DNA from: GCA-2748575 sp965222725
Lineage (GTDB): Bacteria; Pseudomonadota; Gammaproteobacteria; Pseudomonadales; Ketobacteraceae
Length of the DNA: 64,000 nucleotides
Reading direction: 5' to 3'
Assembly (NCBI GenBank): GCA_965222725.1
Contig: OZ244969.1
Span: forward strand, 5,766,001-5,830,000
The translations under genes and the position numbers were made by a program. This document shows, one piece after another, positions 45,131-53,581 of the stretch (positions within the stretch are counted from its first letter, which is position 1; each line of letters begins with the position of its first letter). The notes beneath the pieces are model-generated. The model had not been told where the DNA came from. It was given only the letters and a program-made list of their open reading frames with translations, and ran no database searches.

Positions 45131-45994
45131 TTATATCTTATCTTTATAATAAAGGGCGGTTATTTGCTCTGAGAGCAGGCCCATCAGAAATATAACCATA
45201 CCAAGCGAGATTGCAAGAAGGCTCATGTTTCGAAATTGATGAAACTCAAGGTATGTATATACATAATAGCCTACACCTGATAAGAGATGTAGCAATGCCA
45301 AGGGAAGAAATATCTTTAGCGGTGAATGCAAGGTAGCAACTTTGAATATAATAAGGAGGAATCTTATTCCGTCTTTCGTAACCGACAGGTGACTCTTTCC
45401 TATCCGTTGATTCACATTAACGTCAACATAACTGACGCTATAACCAACCTTGAAAAAAGCCATAGTAATTGTAGTGGGATAAGAAAATCCGTTCGGTAAC
45501 AAATCGATGAACTTCAAAAATTTCTTTCGATTGATAACCCTGAAACCTGATGTCAGATCCTTCACCCTGTGCCCAACCACCATTGATGCGAGCCTGTTGT
45601 AGATCCCATTACCCAAAGCACGAGCGAAGGACGCCTGATGAGCACGTTTTCTTGATCCAACGACCATATGATATCCTTCGCGGTACTTATCAATTAGCCG
45701 AGCGATCTCTACTGGGTCATGCTGGGAATCGGCATCCATACATAAAATGATATCTCGCGTAGCATTACGCGCTCCTGTTTTAATGGCCGCGCCGTTACCT
45801 TTTGAATACGGATGATTGATAATTTTGGCGGAATATTTCTCCGCTACCAATGATGTATTATCTGTCGACCCGTCATCAACAACGACGATCTCTGCAGCGG
45901 GATAAAGCTCTTTCAACACAGGCAATACCCTGGCCAGCCCGGCCTCTTCATTTTTGGCTGGTATTATCACACTTAGATCTTCACCACCTGGCAT
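45131..45994 (-). CDS. Glycosyltransferase family 2, polyprenyl-phosphate type
   Basis: The 287-residue protein matches DPM1/GtrB-like enzymes that load a sugar onto undecaprenyl phosphate. It shows SVIIPAKNEEAGL, EIVVVDDGSTDNT, KGNGAAIKTGA, the metal-site CMDADSQHDP and DLTSGFRVINR. Two C-terminal membrane helices follow (about residues 225-280). ATG 45994 is preceded by AAGGGG at good spacing. It follows the GT-C-like gene by 20 nt, and GtrB-like plus GT-C pairs commonly work together: one makes the lipid-linked sugar, the other transfers it to an acceptor. Confidence 0.88.
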   Translation of the reverse strand: MPGGEDLSVIIPAKNEEAGLARVLPVLKELYPAAEIVVVDDGSTDNTSLVAEKYSAKIINHPYSKGNGAAIKTGARNATRDIILCMDADSQHDPVEIARLIDKYREGYHMVVGSRKRAHQASFARALGNGIYNRLASMVVGHRVKDLTSGFRVINRKKFLKFIDLLPNGFSYPTTITMAFFKVGYSVSYVDVNVNQRIGKSHLSVTKDGIRFLLIIFKVATLHSPLKIFLPLALLHLLSGVGYYVYTYLEFHQFRNMSLLAISLGMVIFLMGLLSEQITALYYKDKI

Positions 45995-46014
45995 TACTTT
46001 CCCCTTCCGGTTAA

Positions 46015-48009
46015 TCAGTCGCAATCAGGGGAGTACCCTCTCGCCCTCAAGCTTTCACACGACTCCTTATACACAGCCCGGGCATCCTTCCGGTGCCAGA
46101 AATCCTGTTTGAAAGATTTCAGTTCACCAATTGCCTGCTTGGGCCTGTCATTAACTAAAAAGTAGTACAACAAGCCCTTTCTGAGCATATAATCTTTCGG
46201 AAAACGTGCAAGTGCATCCTGAAGCACCACTAGGGCGGACTCTGCGTCATTCTGCACCTCCGCATAGAAGGAAGCCTTTAACCCGTAGATTTCAGAGATC
46301 GCTTTGTCGTTGAAGCTCTGATTGCGTAAGGCTGAATCAACCAGCTTAAGATAGTGCTTCTTCAACGGATCACATTCACCGGCTTTAACGCATTTCAAAA
46401 TTTCAGATAGAGCAACCACCGTTGTTACAGGCACCCTATTTTTCTCCAGGCGGGACGCAAGCTCAGAAACCACTTCGCCAATATCCTTTTCCAACAGTAT
46501 CCTGGCACGAATCAAGCCAAAAAAGGGCAAAAGATCATAATCCGACATACCCACTGCTTTCTGAAACGCCTCTTCAGCATACTCGATTTGCTCTACATCT
46601 CGCTCTTTATAACCGATCAATACATGTATGCGCCCCAACTGATATCTTGCCCTGACGGAGCCTGGATGGTGAATCACTTCTGCCAGCGCATGCTCGCTAA
46701 GATTACTCCACTCGTGAGCACGTAGCATTGTGGTACCACCATTAACAATTATAAGAACAGTAACGATTACAGGGAGCAACCACCGTATCTGAATCCGTGA
46801 GGCTGTCGCATTAAAAAAGAACAGAACAACCCAAAAAACACCTAAAGAGGCAAGATAATTTCTGTGCTCATGAACAAGTTCGAGAGAAATAAAACTGGAT
46901 TCCAGCAGATGCCAGCCAAAATACCAAAAAACCCCAATCGAAAATAACCTATTCGCTCTCACTTTTATCAAAGCTGCCACCAACAGGACGAGCAATGATG
47001 CAATACTGAACAGCGTCGTTACAGGCTCAAATAAACCTTTGGATATAAGAAAACCATCATGATACAAGCCGAGCTGAAGATTACTTGGAGCGATAATCAT
47101 CTGGAGGTAGAAAATCAAAATACGACTTTGTGTAATAACTCTTTCATACATCGAAAAATTTCGTTGATTATAGTCACCAACGATCATTTCCGGGCTTTTT
47201 ACCAGTACCCCCAAGAAAACCAAGATGAGCACGACAAGCAAGGCGAGCTGAAAACGTGCCAGATGTATCTCTATAGGCCTAACCCTTCTAAATAGAACCC
47301 ATTCAAACAGATAAACAACCACTCCAATCAGCAAATAAGTTTCCTTGCTGAGTATCGCCAAACAAAAATTGACAATAAACAGTAAAAACAAACCAACTTG
47401 AAAGCTTCCCTCAGCTTCCAGTATTTTGCGCCAAGTCATCCAACAAATAAGCGATATCAGCGCAAAAAATGCTCCTAAACTGACCATTCGCTGAATTAGA
47501 TACAGAACAGAGGTGAGATTGATCGGAGAAAGCGCCCATAGCAGAGCAATACTAAAAGCCGCCCAGATATTAATCCGCTCGGACGCTGGAGCAAAACCAG
47601 TCCTCCTCAATACAAGGAGCGATAAGAAAAAAACCAAGCACGCATTAGCTATATGAATAGCTATATTTATAACTTTATACGATAAAACAGATTCTTGAAA
47701 AAAGTAATAGTTGAGCGCGAAGCTCAACATTGAGACCGGCCTCCTAAGAGGGCCTGAGTTGGAGGACAAAGCTGCATTATAAAGACTTTCATAGGACAGA
47801 CTGTCAATACGTATAAGTTCGTTATTGACTATATTGACACCGTCATCGAACTCAAATCCACCAGGCAATCCAAATGTATAAACGAACCCGGTAATACTTA
47901 TAATCGCAGCAATTAGAAATACAAATAGCAAGGGAGAGGTAACCCTCTCCCTTGCGCCCACACCTTTATCGATGTGATGGTTAATTGTCAAACTTTCTAT
48001 GGACGACAC
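46015..48009 (-). CDS. GT-C-like membrane glycosyltransferase with TPR tail, overlapping pilA
   Basis: The 664-residue protein has about ten to twelve membrane helices (about residues 25-425), then a helical TPR-like C-terminal region (about 430-655). The first extracytoplasmic loop carries FEFDDGVNIVNN with the acidic pair D55-D56, as in GT-C enzymes and TMTC-type O-mannosyltransferases. It starts with a GTG at 48009 inside the last codons of pilA; no ATG alternative exists in the N-terminal 100 residues. This coupling to the pilin gene resembles the pilin-adjacent tfpO/tfpW genes of Pseudomonas and suggests that PilA is its acceptor. O-antigen assembly is an alternative. Confidence 0.75.
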   Translation of the reverse strand: MSSIESLTINHHIDKGVGARERVTSPLLFVFLIAAIISITGFVYTFGLPGGFEFDDGVNIVNNELIRIDSLSYESLYNAALSSNSGPLRRPVSMLSFALNYYFFQESVLSYKVINIAIHIANACLVFFLSLLVLRRTGFAPASERINIWAAFSIALLWALSPINLTSVLYLIQRMVSLGAFFALISLICWMTWRKILEAEGSFQVGLFLLFIVNFCLAILSKETYLLIGVVVYLFEWVLFRRVRPIEIHLARFQLALLVVLILVFLGVLVKSPEMIVGDYNQRNFSMYERVITQSRILIFYLQMIIAPSNLQLGLYHDGFLISKGLFEPVTTLFSIASLLVLLVAALIKVRANRLFSIGVFWYFGWHLLESSFISLELVHEHRNYLASLGVFWVVLFFFNATASRIQIRWLLPVIVTVLIIVNGGTTMLRAHEWSNLSEHALAEVIHHPGSVRARYQLGRIHVLIGYKERDVEQIEYAEEAFQKAVGMSDYDLLPFFGLIRARILLEKDIGEVVSELASRLEKNRVPVTTVVALSEILKCVKAGECDPLKKHYLKLVDSALRNQSFNDKAISEIYGLKASFYAEVQNDAESALVVLQDALARFPKDYMLRKGLLYYFLVNDRPKQAIGELKSFKQDFWHRKDARAVYKESCESLRARGYSPDCD

Positions 48010-48428
48010 TCAGAGGGCAGATACTTATTCTCAATAGTGCCGGTCCTACAAACCCATACAACACCACCAGCATTGGTTGTTGCACTTAGTACAAAGGTGT
48101 CGCCCTGTACATTCGCAGGCAAACCGGTAGCAGCCATTGTTACAGTAATCACGCCGCCAGCGTGGCTGACACTACGTATGGAATTACCGGTAATCGAAGT
48201 CGCCGTGGGCAGGCCAATGGATGCATTGTTGGTAAGAAACCTACTTTTAGCAGCCCAACCTTCTGCCACGCCTGTTTTTGCAGCCGCAGCAAGGTTCAAG
48301 CCTTCAGAGACCTTGGCACGTATGGTGTAGTCCTGGTATGCAGGAATCGCAACCGCAGCCAGAATACCGATAATCGCTACAACGATCATCAATTCGATTA
48401 GCGTAAAACCCTGTTGAACTTGCTTCAT
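47997..48428 (-). CDS. pilA: Type IV major pilin
   Basis: The 143-residue prepilin has a short leader MKQVQQG, cleaved by PilD before F8, giving FTLIELMIVVAIIGILAAVAIPAYQDYT with Glu at mature position 5. The globular part ends with a disulfide loop (WVCRTGTIENKYLPSECRP). It is the substrate of the PilB-PilC-PilD machinery encoded divergently. A sigma-54 promoter lies 73-88 nt upstream of the ATG. The last codons overlap the GT-C-like gene. Confidence 0.96.
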   Translation of the reverse strand: MKQVQQGFTLIELMIVVAIIGILAAVAIPAYQDYTIRAKVSEGLNLAAAAKTGVAEGWAAKSRFLTNNASIGLPTATSITGNSIRSVSHAGGVITVTMAATGLPANVQGDTFVLSATTNAGGVVWVCRTGTIENKYLPSECRP

Positions 48429-48500
48429 GATAAAACCTCAAATCGTTTAAACCACATTTAATGTCCCCACGAGCCCTCGGGAGAAACTGAAAGCAGGACT

Positions 48501-48516
48501 TGCAGCTAGCGTGCCA
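48501..48516 (-). promoter_or_regulatory. Sigma-54 promoter of pilA
   Basis: On the minus strand TGGCAC-GCTAG-CTGCA matches the -24/-12 consensus (GG and GC 10 nt apart). Transcription should start near 48490, about 60 nt before the pilA ATG. Control by a PilS/PilR system is expected from the family. Confidence 0.85.
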
Positions 48517-48601
48517 AAAATAATAACCTACTATGAAACAAGGGGTTGACGATTTTCTTTACGCTTTTTTCTCCCCCGCCATGCCAAATCAGGTCAATGA
48601 C

Positions 48602-48616
48602 TGACAAACTTTGTCA
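48602..48616. promoter_or_regulatory. Candidate upstream activator (PilR) palindrome
   Basis: TGACAAA-C-TTTGTCA is a perfect palindrome about 120 nt upstream of the predicted pilA start point, the usual place for a sigma-54 enhancer site. It contains TGTC elements like those described for PilR. The remaining 48429-48768 region has no other gene except the short ORF at 48716. Confidence 0.45.
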
Positions 48617-48715
48617 CTCCCGAATAAAGATTGTCCATTGCTACTCAAGCCTTGGCTGAGGGTCTAGAATAATGAATAAGTTATTGTTTGAGAGCTACAT
48701 AGAGGGATAAAACCA

Positions 48716-48772
48716 ATGCTTAGGTGCATGATAAACCCTCCACAAAGGAACTTAATTAGGTATTTTCGATGA
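48716..48772 (+). CDS. 18-codon leader ORF coupled to pilB
   Basis: The short ORF MLRCMINPPQRNLIRYFR has an AGAGGG site 8 nt upstream. Its TGA overlaps the pilB ATG in the sequence ATGA. pilB itself lacks a well-placed strong Shine-Dalgarno, so translation of this leader may deliver ribosomes to pilB. Peptide function, if any, is unknown. Confidence 0.35.
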   Translation: MLRCMINPPQRNLIRYFR

Positions 48773-50475
48773 ACAAAGCCGTTTCTCTAAATGGGCTGGC
48801 TAAAAGGCTAGTGCGAGATGCCGTCATCAGCCACGATGCCGCGGTTAATGCGACTGAGACAGCATCAGAGAAAAAAATCCCTTTTATCACACACTTGGTA
48901 CAATCCGGCGCTGTATCAGCGAAAAGTATCGCCATTATAGCTGCCGATGAATTTGGCACACCGATTGTTGACCTGGCAGCTTTAGCAGCGGATGTTATAC
49001 CAAAGGATCTGGTAAACGAAAAACTGATCCGCAAGCACCAAGCCTTGCCTTTGTATAAACGGGGCACTCGCCTATTTGTCGCCATGGCTGACCCGACAAA
49101 CCTACCCGCCCTGGACGAGATAAAATTTAACACCGGTTTGAATACGGAAGCCATTGTCGCCGAGGAGGACAAACTCAGCCAAGCAATCGAAGCCTTTTTG
49201 GAAAGCCAGGATACCACACTCCAGGATATGGGAGACTCGGATCTCGACGATCTTGACATAGAAGCAGGCGAGGATAACACCAGAGATGATGTAGCCCAGG
49301 ATGCTGCAGATGATGCCCCCATAGTTCGTTTCGTAAACAAAATTCTACTAGACGCCATAAAAATGGGAGCTTCAGATATTCATTTCGAGCCCTACGAAAA
49401 AGCCTATCGTATCAGACTCCGCGCCGACGGTATTCTACAAGAAGTTGCCAAGCCCCCTATCAATTTGGCGGGGAAATTGGCTGCTCGCCTCAAGGTAATG
49501 TCCCGACTGGATATTTCGGAGCGCCGAATCCCTCAAGACGGACGCATCAAACTTAAACTATCTAAGACTCGTGCTATAGACTTTCGTGTAAATACCCTGC
49601 CTACGTTGTTTGGTGAAAAGATAGTACTAAGAATATTGGACCCAGAAAGTGCGAAGCTAGGTATCGACATGCTGGGTTACGAGGAAGACCAAAAGCAGCT
49701 TTACCTGGCTGCACTTGAACAACCGCAAGGCATGATTCTCGTTACGGGACCTACCGGCAGCGGCAAAACCGTATCTCTCTACACAGGCCTGAACATTCTG
49801 AACACCCCCGAAAGAAACATTTCAACTGCGGAAGACCCGGCCGAAATCAATCTGGAAGGTATTAATCAGGTTAATGTGAATCCAAAGGTTGGCCTTGATT
49901 TCAGCGCCGCACTTCGTGCATTCCTACGCCAAGATCCAGATATTGTTATGGTGGGCGAAATAAGAGACCTAGAGACAGCCAATATTGCCATAAAAGCAGC
50001 CCAAACGGGCCACCTGGTACTATCCACACTTCATACAAACAGTGCACCCGAGACACTTACCCGCCTCAGAAACATGGGAGTACCCGCATTTAATATTGCG
50101 ACCTCCGTTTCGTTAATTATCGCACAGCGCTTAGCACGTAGATTATGCAAACATTGTAAGGAAGTATTGGATATCCCTGCTGAAGCACTTATAGAGGCAG
50201 GTTTCAAAGAAGATGAAATAGGCACTTTCAAGGTCTACACCCCCAAAGGTTGCGACAAGTGCAACAACGGATATAAAGGGCGAGTTGGCATTTATGAAGT
50301 GGTGAAAATTACGAATGCCATTTCTCGCATCATCATGGAGGATGGCAACTCCATCCAAATCGGTGATGCAGCCCGCAAAGAAGGCTTCAACGATTTGAGG
50401 GCTAGTGGCTTGCTTAAAGTAAAGCAGGGCGTCACCAGCCTGGAAGAAGTTAACCGCGTAACGACAGGGCATTAA
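48769..50475 (+). CDS. pilB: Type IV pilus extension ATPase
   Basis: PilB is the cytoplasmic hexameric motor that drives pilus polymerisation. The 568-residue protein has an N-terminal MshEN-like domain (about 1-150), which may bind c-di-GMP. The GspE-type ATPase core carries Walker A GPTGSGKT, aspartate box AEDPAEINLEG, Walker B DPDIVMVGEIRD and a histidine box TGHLVLSTLHTN. A tetracysteine zinc site (CKHC ... CDKC) is near residues 460-500. It is followed 2 nt later by pilC. Confidence 0.97.
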   Translation: MNKAVSLNGLAKRLVRDAVISHDAAVNATETASEKKIPFITHLVQSGAVSAKSIAIIAADEFGTPIVDLAALAADVIPKDLVNEKLIRKHQALPLYKRGTRLFVAMADPTNLPALDEIKFNTGLNTEAIVAEEDKLSQAIEAFLESQDTTLQDMGDSDLDDLDIEAGEDNTRDDVAQDAADDAPIVRFVNKILLDAIKMGASDIHFEPYEKAYRIRLRADGILQEVAKPPINLAGKLAARLKVMSRLDISERRIPQDGRIKLKLSKTRAIDFRVNTLPTLFGEKIVLRILDPESAKLGIDMLGYEEDQKQLYLAALEQPQGMILVTGPTGSGKTVSLYTGLNILNTPERNISTAEDPAEINLEGINQVNVNPKVGLDFSAALRAFLRQDPDIVMVGEIRDLETANIAIKAAQTGHLVLSTLHTNSAPETLTRLRNMGVPAFNIATSVSLIIAQRLARRLCKHCKEVLDIPAEALIEAGFKEDEIGTFKVYTPKGCDKCNNGYKGRVGIYEVVKITNAISRIIMEDGNSIQIGDAARKEGFNDLRASGLLKVKQGVTSLEEVNRVTTGH

Positions 50476-50477
50476 CC

Positions 50478-51728
50478 ATGGCAGCGACGCAAGCACAACA
50501 AAAACCGGCAGCAAAAAAAGCACCTAAACAAGCCGTTTTCACCTGGGAAGGCAAAGATCGCAAAGGAAATACAGTTAAAGGAGAAATAAGCGGCTCTAAT
50601 ATGACTGTAGTGAGAGCTGAGCTACGGAAGCAGGGTATAAATGCAAAAAAAGTCCGAAAAAAAGCTCAACCACTATTTGGCACTGGCGGGAAAAAGATCA
50701 CGCCATTGGATATAGCCATTTTTACACGACAGCTTGCTACTATGATGAAAGCCGGGGTTCCCCTGGTCCAGTCCTTTGAAATTGTCGCAGACGGCCTTGA
50801 AAACCCTTCAATGCGCGACCTGGTTCTAAAGATTAAAGCAGAAGTGGAAGCGGGTAACAGCTTGGCAAGCGCCCTAGCAAAAAACCCGTTATATTTTGAT
50901 GATTTATTTTGTAGTTTGGTTGAGTCAGGCGAACAATCCGGCGCACTCGAAACAATGCTAGATAGAATTGCAATTTATAAAGAAAAAACCGAAGCGCTGA
51001 AAGCTAAAATCAAGAAGGCAATGAAATACCCCATAGCTGTCATATGCGTTGCGTTAATTGTCACAGCAATCTTACTGATCAAAGTGGTTCCGACTTTCGA
51101 AGAACTTTTCCAAGGTTTTGGAGCAGAGCTACCTGCATTTACCCAGTTTGTAATTGGCATATCCGACTGGATGCAAGAGTGGTGGTTAGTATTTTTCGGC
51201 GCTATCGGACTAAGCGTTATCGGGTTTCTCCAGGCCAAAAAGAGATCTAAAGGATTTAGCGATGCAATGGATCGAGCGGTTCTCAAAGCCCCAATAGCTG
51301 GACACATAGTTTACATGTCTACCATCGCCAGATATGCCAGAACACTTGCAACAACCTTTTCAGCAGGTGTTCCACTCGTAGAAGCATTGGATTCCGTTGC
51401 AGGAGCCACAGGCAATGTAGTATACAGAAACGCTGTATTGAAAATAAAAGAAGAGGTAGCCAGCGGGACCCAGCTCAACTTTTCCATGAAATCCGCCGGT
51501 ATTTTCCCGCCAATGGCTGTGCAAATGACTGCCATCGGCGAAGAATCCGGTGCTCTGGATACCATGCTAGACAAAGTTGCCACTTTTTATGAAGATGAAG
51601 TCGATAACGCCGTAGACGGCCTCACCAGCCTCATGGAACCCATGATAATGGCTATTCTCGGCGTACTCGTCGGCGGCCTGATCATTGCAATGTACCTCCC
51701 CATCTTCCAACTGGGTGCAGTCGTATAA
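50478..51728 (+). CDS. pilC: Type IV pilus inner-membrane platform protein
   Basis: PilC couples the motor to the pilin assembly site. The 416-residue protein has the repeated GspF-like domains, each starting with a block such as FTRQLATMMKAGVPLVQSFE and ARTLATTFSAGVPLVEALD. Three membrane helices (about 185-210, 235-255 and 390-410) are visible, the last ending LPIFQLGAVV. The basic, Lys-rich first 20 residues are typical. It begins 2 nt after the pilB stop. Confidence 0.97.
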   Translation: MAATQAQQKPAAKKAPKQAVFTWEGKDRKGNTVKGEISGSNMTVVRAELRKQGINAKKVRKKAQPLFGTGGKKITPLDIAIFTRQLATMMKAGVPLVQSFEIVADGLENPSMRDLVLKIKAEVEAGNSLASALAKNPLYFDDLFCSLVESGEQSGALETMLDRIAIYKEKTEALKAKIKKAMKYPIAVICVALIVTAILLIKVVPTFEELFQGFGAELPAFTQFVIGISDWMQEWWLVFFGAIGLSVIGFLQAKKRSKGFSDAMDRAVLKAPIAGHIVYMSTIARYARTLATTFSAGVPLVEALDSVAGATGNVVYRNAVLKIKEEVASGTQLNFSMKSAGIFPPMAVQMTAIGEESGALDTMLDKVATFYEDEVDNAVDGLTSLMEPMIMAILGVLVGGLIIAMYLPIFQLGAVV

Positions 51729-51735
51729 CAAAACA

Positions 51736-52644
51736 ATGCCAATTAACGAAATCACTCTCCACCTGCAAAACAACCCCGAGTTCTTCACCGGGGTTGTTTT
51801 TTTATTCGGCCTGATTTTTGGCAGTTTCTTCAACGTGGTGATCTACCGCCTGCCGGTAATGCTTCACAACGAATGGCTGCGCAATTGCCGGGACTTCGTC
51901 AAAGAAGCCTACGGCAGCCTGCCAAAGGAGCTGGAAACCACCCCCAAGGACTTCAAAGAAGAACCCTTCAGCCTCTCAAAACCCGCTTCCACCTGCCCCA
52001 AATGCGGCCACCAAATCCGTTGGTACGAGAACATCCCCCTGGCCAGCTATGCCTGGTTACGGGGTAAGTGCAGCAGCTGCAAAACCCCCATATCCATCCG
52101 CTATCCACTGGTGGAGCTGGCTACCGGCCTGCTGTCAGCCTTCGTGGCCTGGCAGCTGGGGTTTACCTGGGAAACCGCCGCCTTTCTGATATTCACCTGG
52201 AGCCTGATCTGCCTCACCATGATCGACTTCGACACCCAGTTGCTGCCAGACCAAATCACCCTGCCCCTTCTCTGGCTGGGGCTGCTGCTCAATATCCAGG
52301 GTATGTTCGTGTCACTGGAATCCGCCGTGATCGGCGCCGCAGCGGGTTACCTGTCTTTGTGGAGCATTTACTGGATCTTCAAGCTGGTAACGGGCAAGGA
52401 AGGCATGGGGTTCGGCGATTTCAAACTGCTGGCGGCCATGGGCGCCTGGATGGGCTGGAAAATGCTGCCCATTATCATTGTGCTCTCCTCCTTTGTGGGG
52501 GCGGCCATCGGCATCAGCATCATTCTGATCCGGGGGCGGGACAAGAACATTCCCATCGCGTTCGGCCCCTATCTGGCCATTGCCGGATGGATTGCGTTTT
52601 TCTGGGGTGATACCATCATGCGCCACTACGGCTTACACTGGTAA
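51736..52644 (+). CDS. pilD: Prepilin peptidase / N-methyltransferase
   Basis: PilD removes the leader from PilA and methylates the new N-terminal Phe. From ATG 51736 the protein has 302 residues; an in-frame extension into pilC is a shadow. LIFGSFFNVVIYRLP starts the family region. The two CxxC pairs (CPKCGHQIRWYENIP and CSSC) form the zinc/methyltransferase part. The catalytic aspartates are in MIDFDTQLLPDQ and GMGFGDFKLL. The gene is again G+C-rich, unlike pilB and pilC, which share the A+T-rich look of the island. Confidence 0.97.
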   Translation: MPINEITLHLQNNPEFFTGVVFLFGLIFGSFFNVVIYRLPVMLHNEWLRNCRDFVKEAYGSLPKELETTPKDFKEEPFSLSKPASTCPKCGHQIRWYENIPLASYAWLRGKCSSCKTPISIRYPLVELATGLLSAFVAWQLGFTWETAAFLIFTWSLICLTMIDFDTQLLPDQITLPLLWLGLLLNIQGMFVSLESAVIGAAAGYLSLWSIYWIFKLVTGKEGMGFGDFKLLAAMGAWMGWKMLPIIIVLSSFVGAAIGISIILIRGRDKNIPIAFGPYLAIAGWIAFFWGDTIMRHYGLHW

Positions 52645-52682
52645 GTCTGTCATCCTGAATAAACTTGAGGGCAAAAAGGCGC

Positions 52683-53288
52683 ATGTTGGTAGTAGGCGTT
52701 ACCGGCGGTATTGGCAGCGGTAAAACCGCGGCCACCGAGCATTTTCAGTCTCTGGGCATTACCATTGTGGACGCCGATCTGGCCTCCAGAGTGATTGTGG
52801 AATCCGGCCGGGAGGCCCTGATCAGAATCGAGGAACACTTCGGGCCGGAAGTAATCGCCGCCGACGGCACCCTGGATCGCCGCGCCCTGCGGGAAATCGT
52901 GTTTAATAACCCTGATGAACGAAAATGGCTGGAGCAGCTTACCCACCCCCTTATCGGCCAGGAAATTGTTCGTCAGATTCAGGCCAGCCAGTCTCCCTAT
53001 ACCATTCTCGCCTCGCCGCTGCTGCTGGAAAGCGGCCAGTCACAGCTGGCCCAACGGGTGCTCCTGATTGATGTTCCCGAGGCACTGCAGATCAAACGCA
53101 CCACCAAACGGGATGACACCACCGAAGAAGGCGTCAAAGCCATTATGAAGGCCCAGATGAGCCGGGACGACAGACGCGCCAGGGCAGACGATATCATCGT
53201 CAATGATCAGGATCTGGCTCACCTGCATCAGGCAGTGGAAAAGCTCCACCAGCGCTATCTGGAGATGGCGCAGGAGGGCGCTGGATAA
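52683..53288 (+). CDS. coaE: Dephospho-CoA kinase
   Basis: CoaE performs the last step of CoA synthesis, phosphorylating the 3'-OH of dephospho-CoA. The 201-residue protein begins MLVVGVTGGIGSGKTAA with the P-loop at residues 8-15. It shows IVDADLASRVIVE, TLDRRALREIVFNN and ASPLLLESG. I prefer ATG 52683 because the only upstream start is a TTG. The stop overlaps the yacG ATG by one base (TAATG). Confidence 0.95.
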   Translation: MLVVGVTGGIGSGKTAATEHFQSLGITIVDADLASRVIVESGREALIRIEEHFGPEVIAADGTLDRRALREIVFNNPDERKWLEQLTHPLIGQEIVRQIQASQSPYTILASPLLLESGQSQLAQRVLLIDVPEALQIKRTTKRDDTTEEGVKAIMKAQMSRDDRRARADDIIVNDQDLAHLHQAVEKLHQRYLEMAQEGAG

Positions 53289-53500
53289 TGAGCCTGAAAG
53301 TGAAATGTCCCACCTGTGAAAAAGAAATGGATTGGTCTTCCGACAATCCGTTCCGCCCTTTCTGTTCCCATCGCTGCAAACTGATCGATCTGGGGGAATG
53401 GGCCAGTGAAAACCGCGCTATACCCGGCCAGGAAAATCCGGTAGATGAGTGGGATCTTGAAGGAGAAGACGGCCTGCAGGATTCCGACAAACTACATTAG
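53288..53500 (+). CDS. yacG: DNA gyrase inhibitor YacG
   Basis: This 70-residue zinc-ribbon protein has the family pattern KCPTCEKEMDW...FCSHRCKLIDLGEW, supplying four zinc cysteines. E. coli YacG binds gyrase and blocks DNA binding. The usual pilD-coaE-yacG order is preserved. Confidence 0.95.
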   Translation: MSLKVKCPTCEKEMDWSSDNPFRPFCSHRCKLIDLGEWASENRAIPGQENPVDEWDLEGEDGLQDSDKLH

Positions 53501-53581
53501 TAGTAATGTCATTTTTGCGGAATGAGTCCGGACGGAATTAGCCGGGATGAGATTACCTGAGGAACTTACGGGCACAAGCAC

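Larger units (their letters stand above)
37461..48009. other. A+T-rich glycan-biosynthesis island between nadC and pilA
   Basis: Codon and base composition shift visibly right after nadC and return to a G+C-rich pattern within pilD. The interval carries glycosyltransferases, methyltransferases, asparagine synthase, an acyltransferase, a flippase-like protein and a radical SAM enzyme in two opposing blocks. No transposase, integrase or flanking tRNA was seen. In Pseudomonas the nadC-pilA interval is a known site of strain-variable pilin and glycosylation genes, which fits acquisition by homologous replacement. Confidence 0.7.

Noticed and set aside
37461..48009. Prophage or integrative element
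   Set aside because: No integrase, transposase, att repeats or tRNA seen at either border; allelic replacement is simpler.
48429..48768. tRNA-Thr next to pilA as in Pseudomonas
   Set aside because: No cloverleaf or CCA-type end is visible in this interval.
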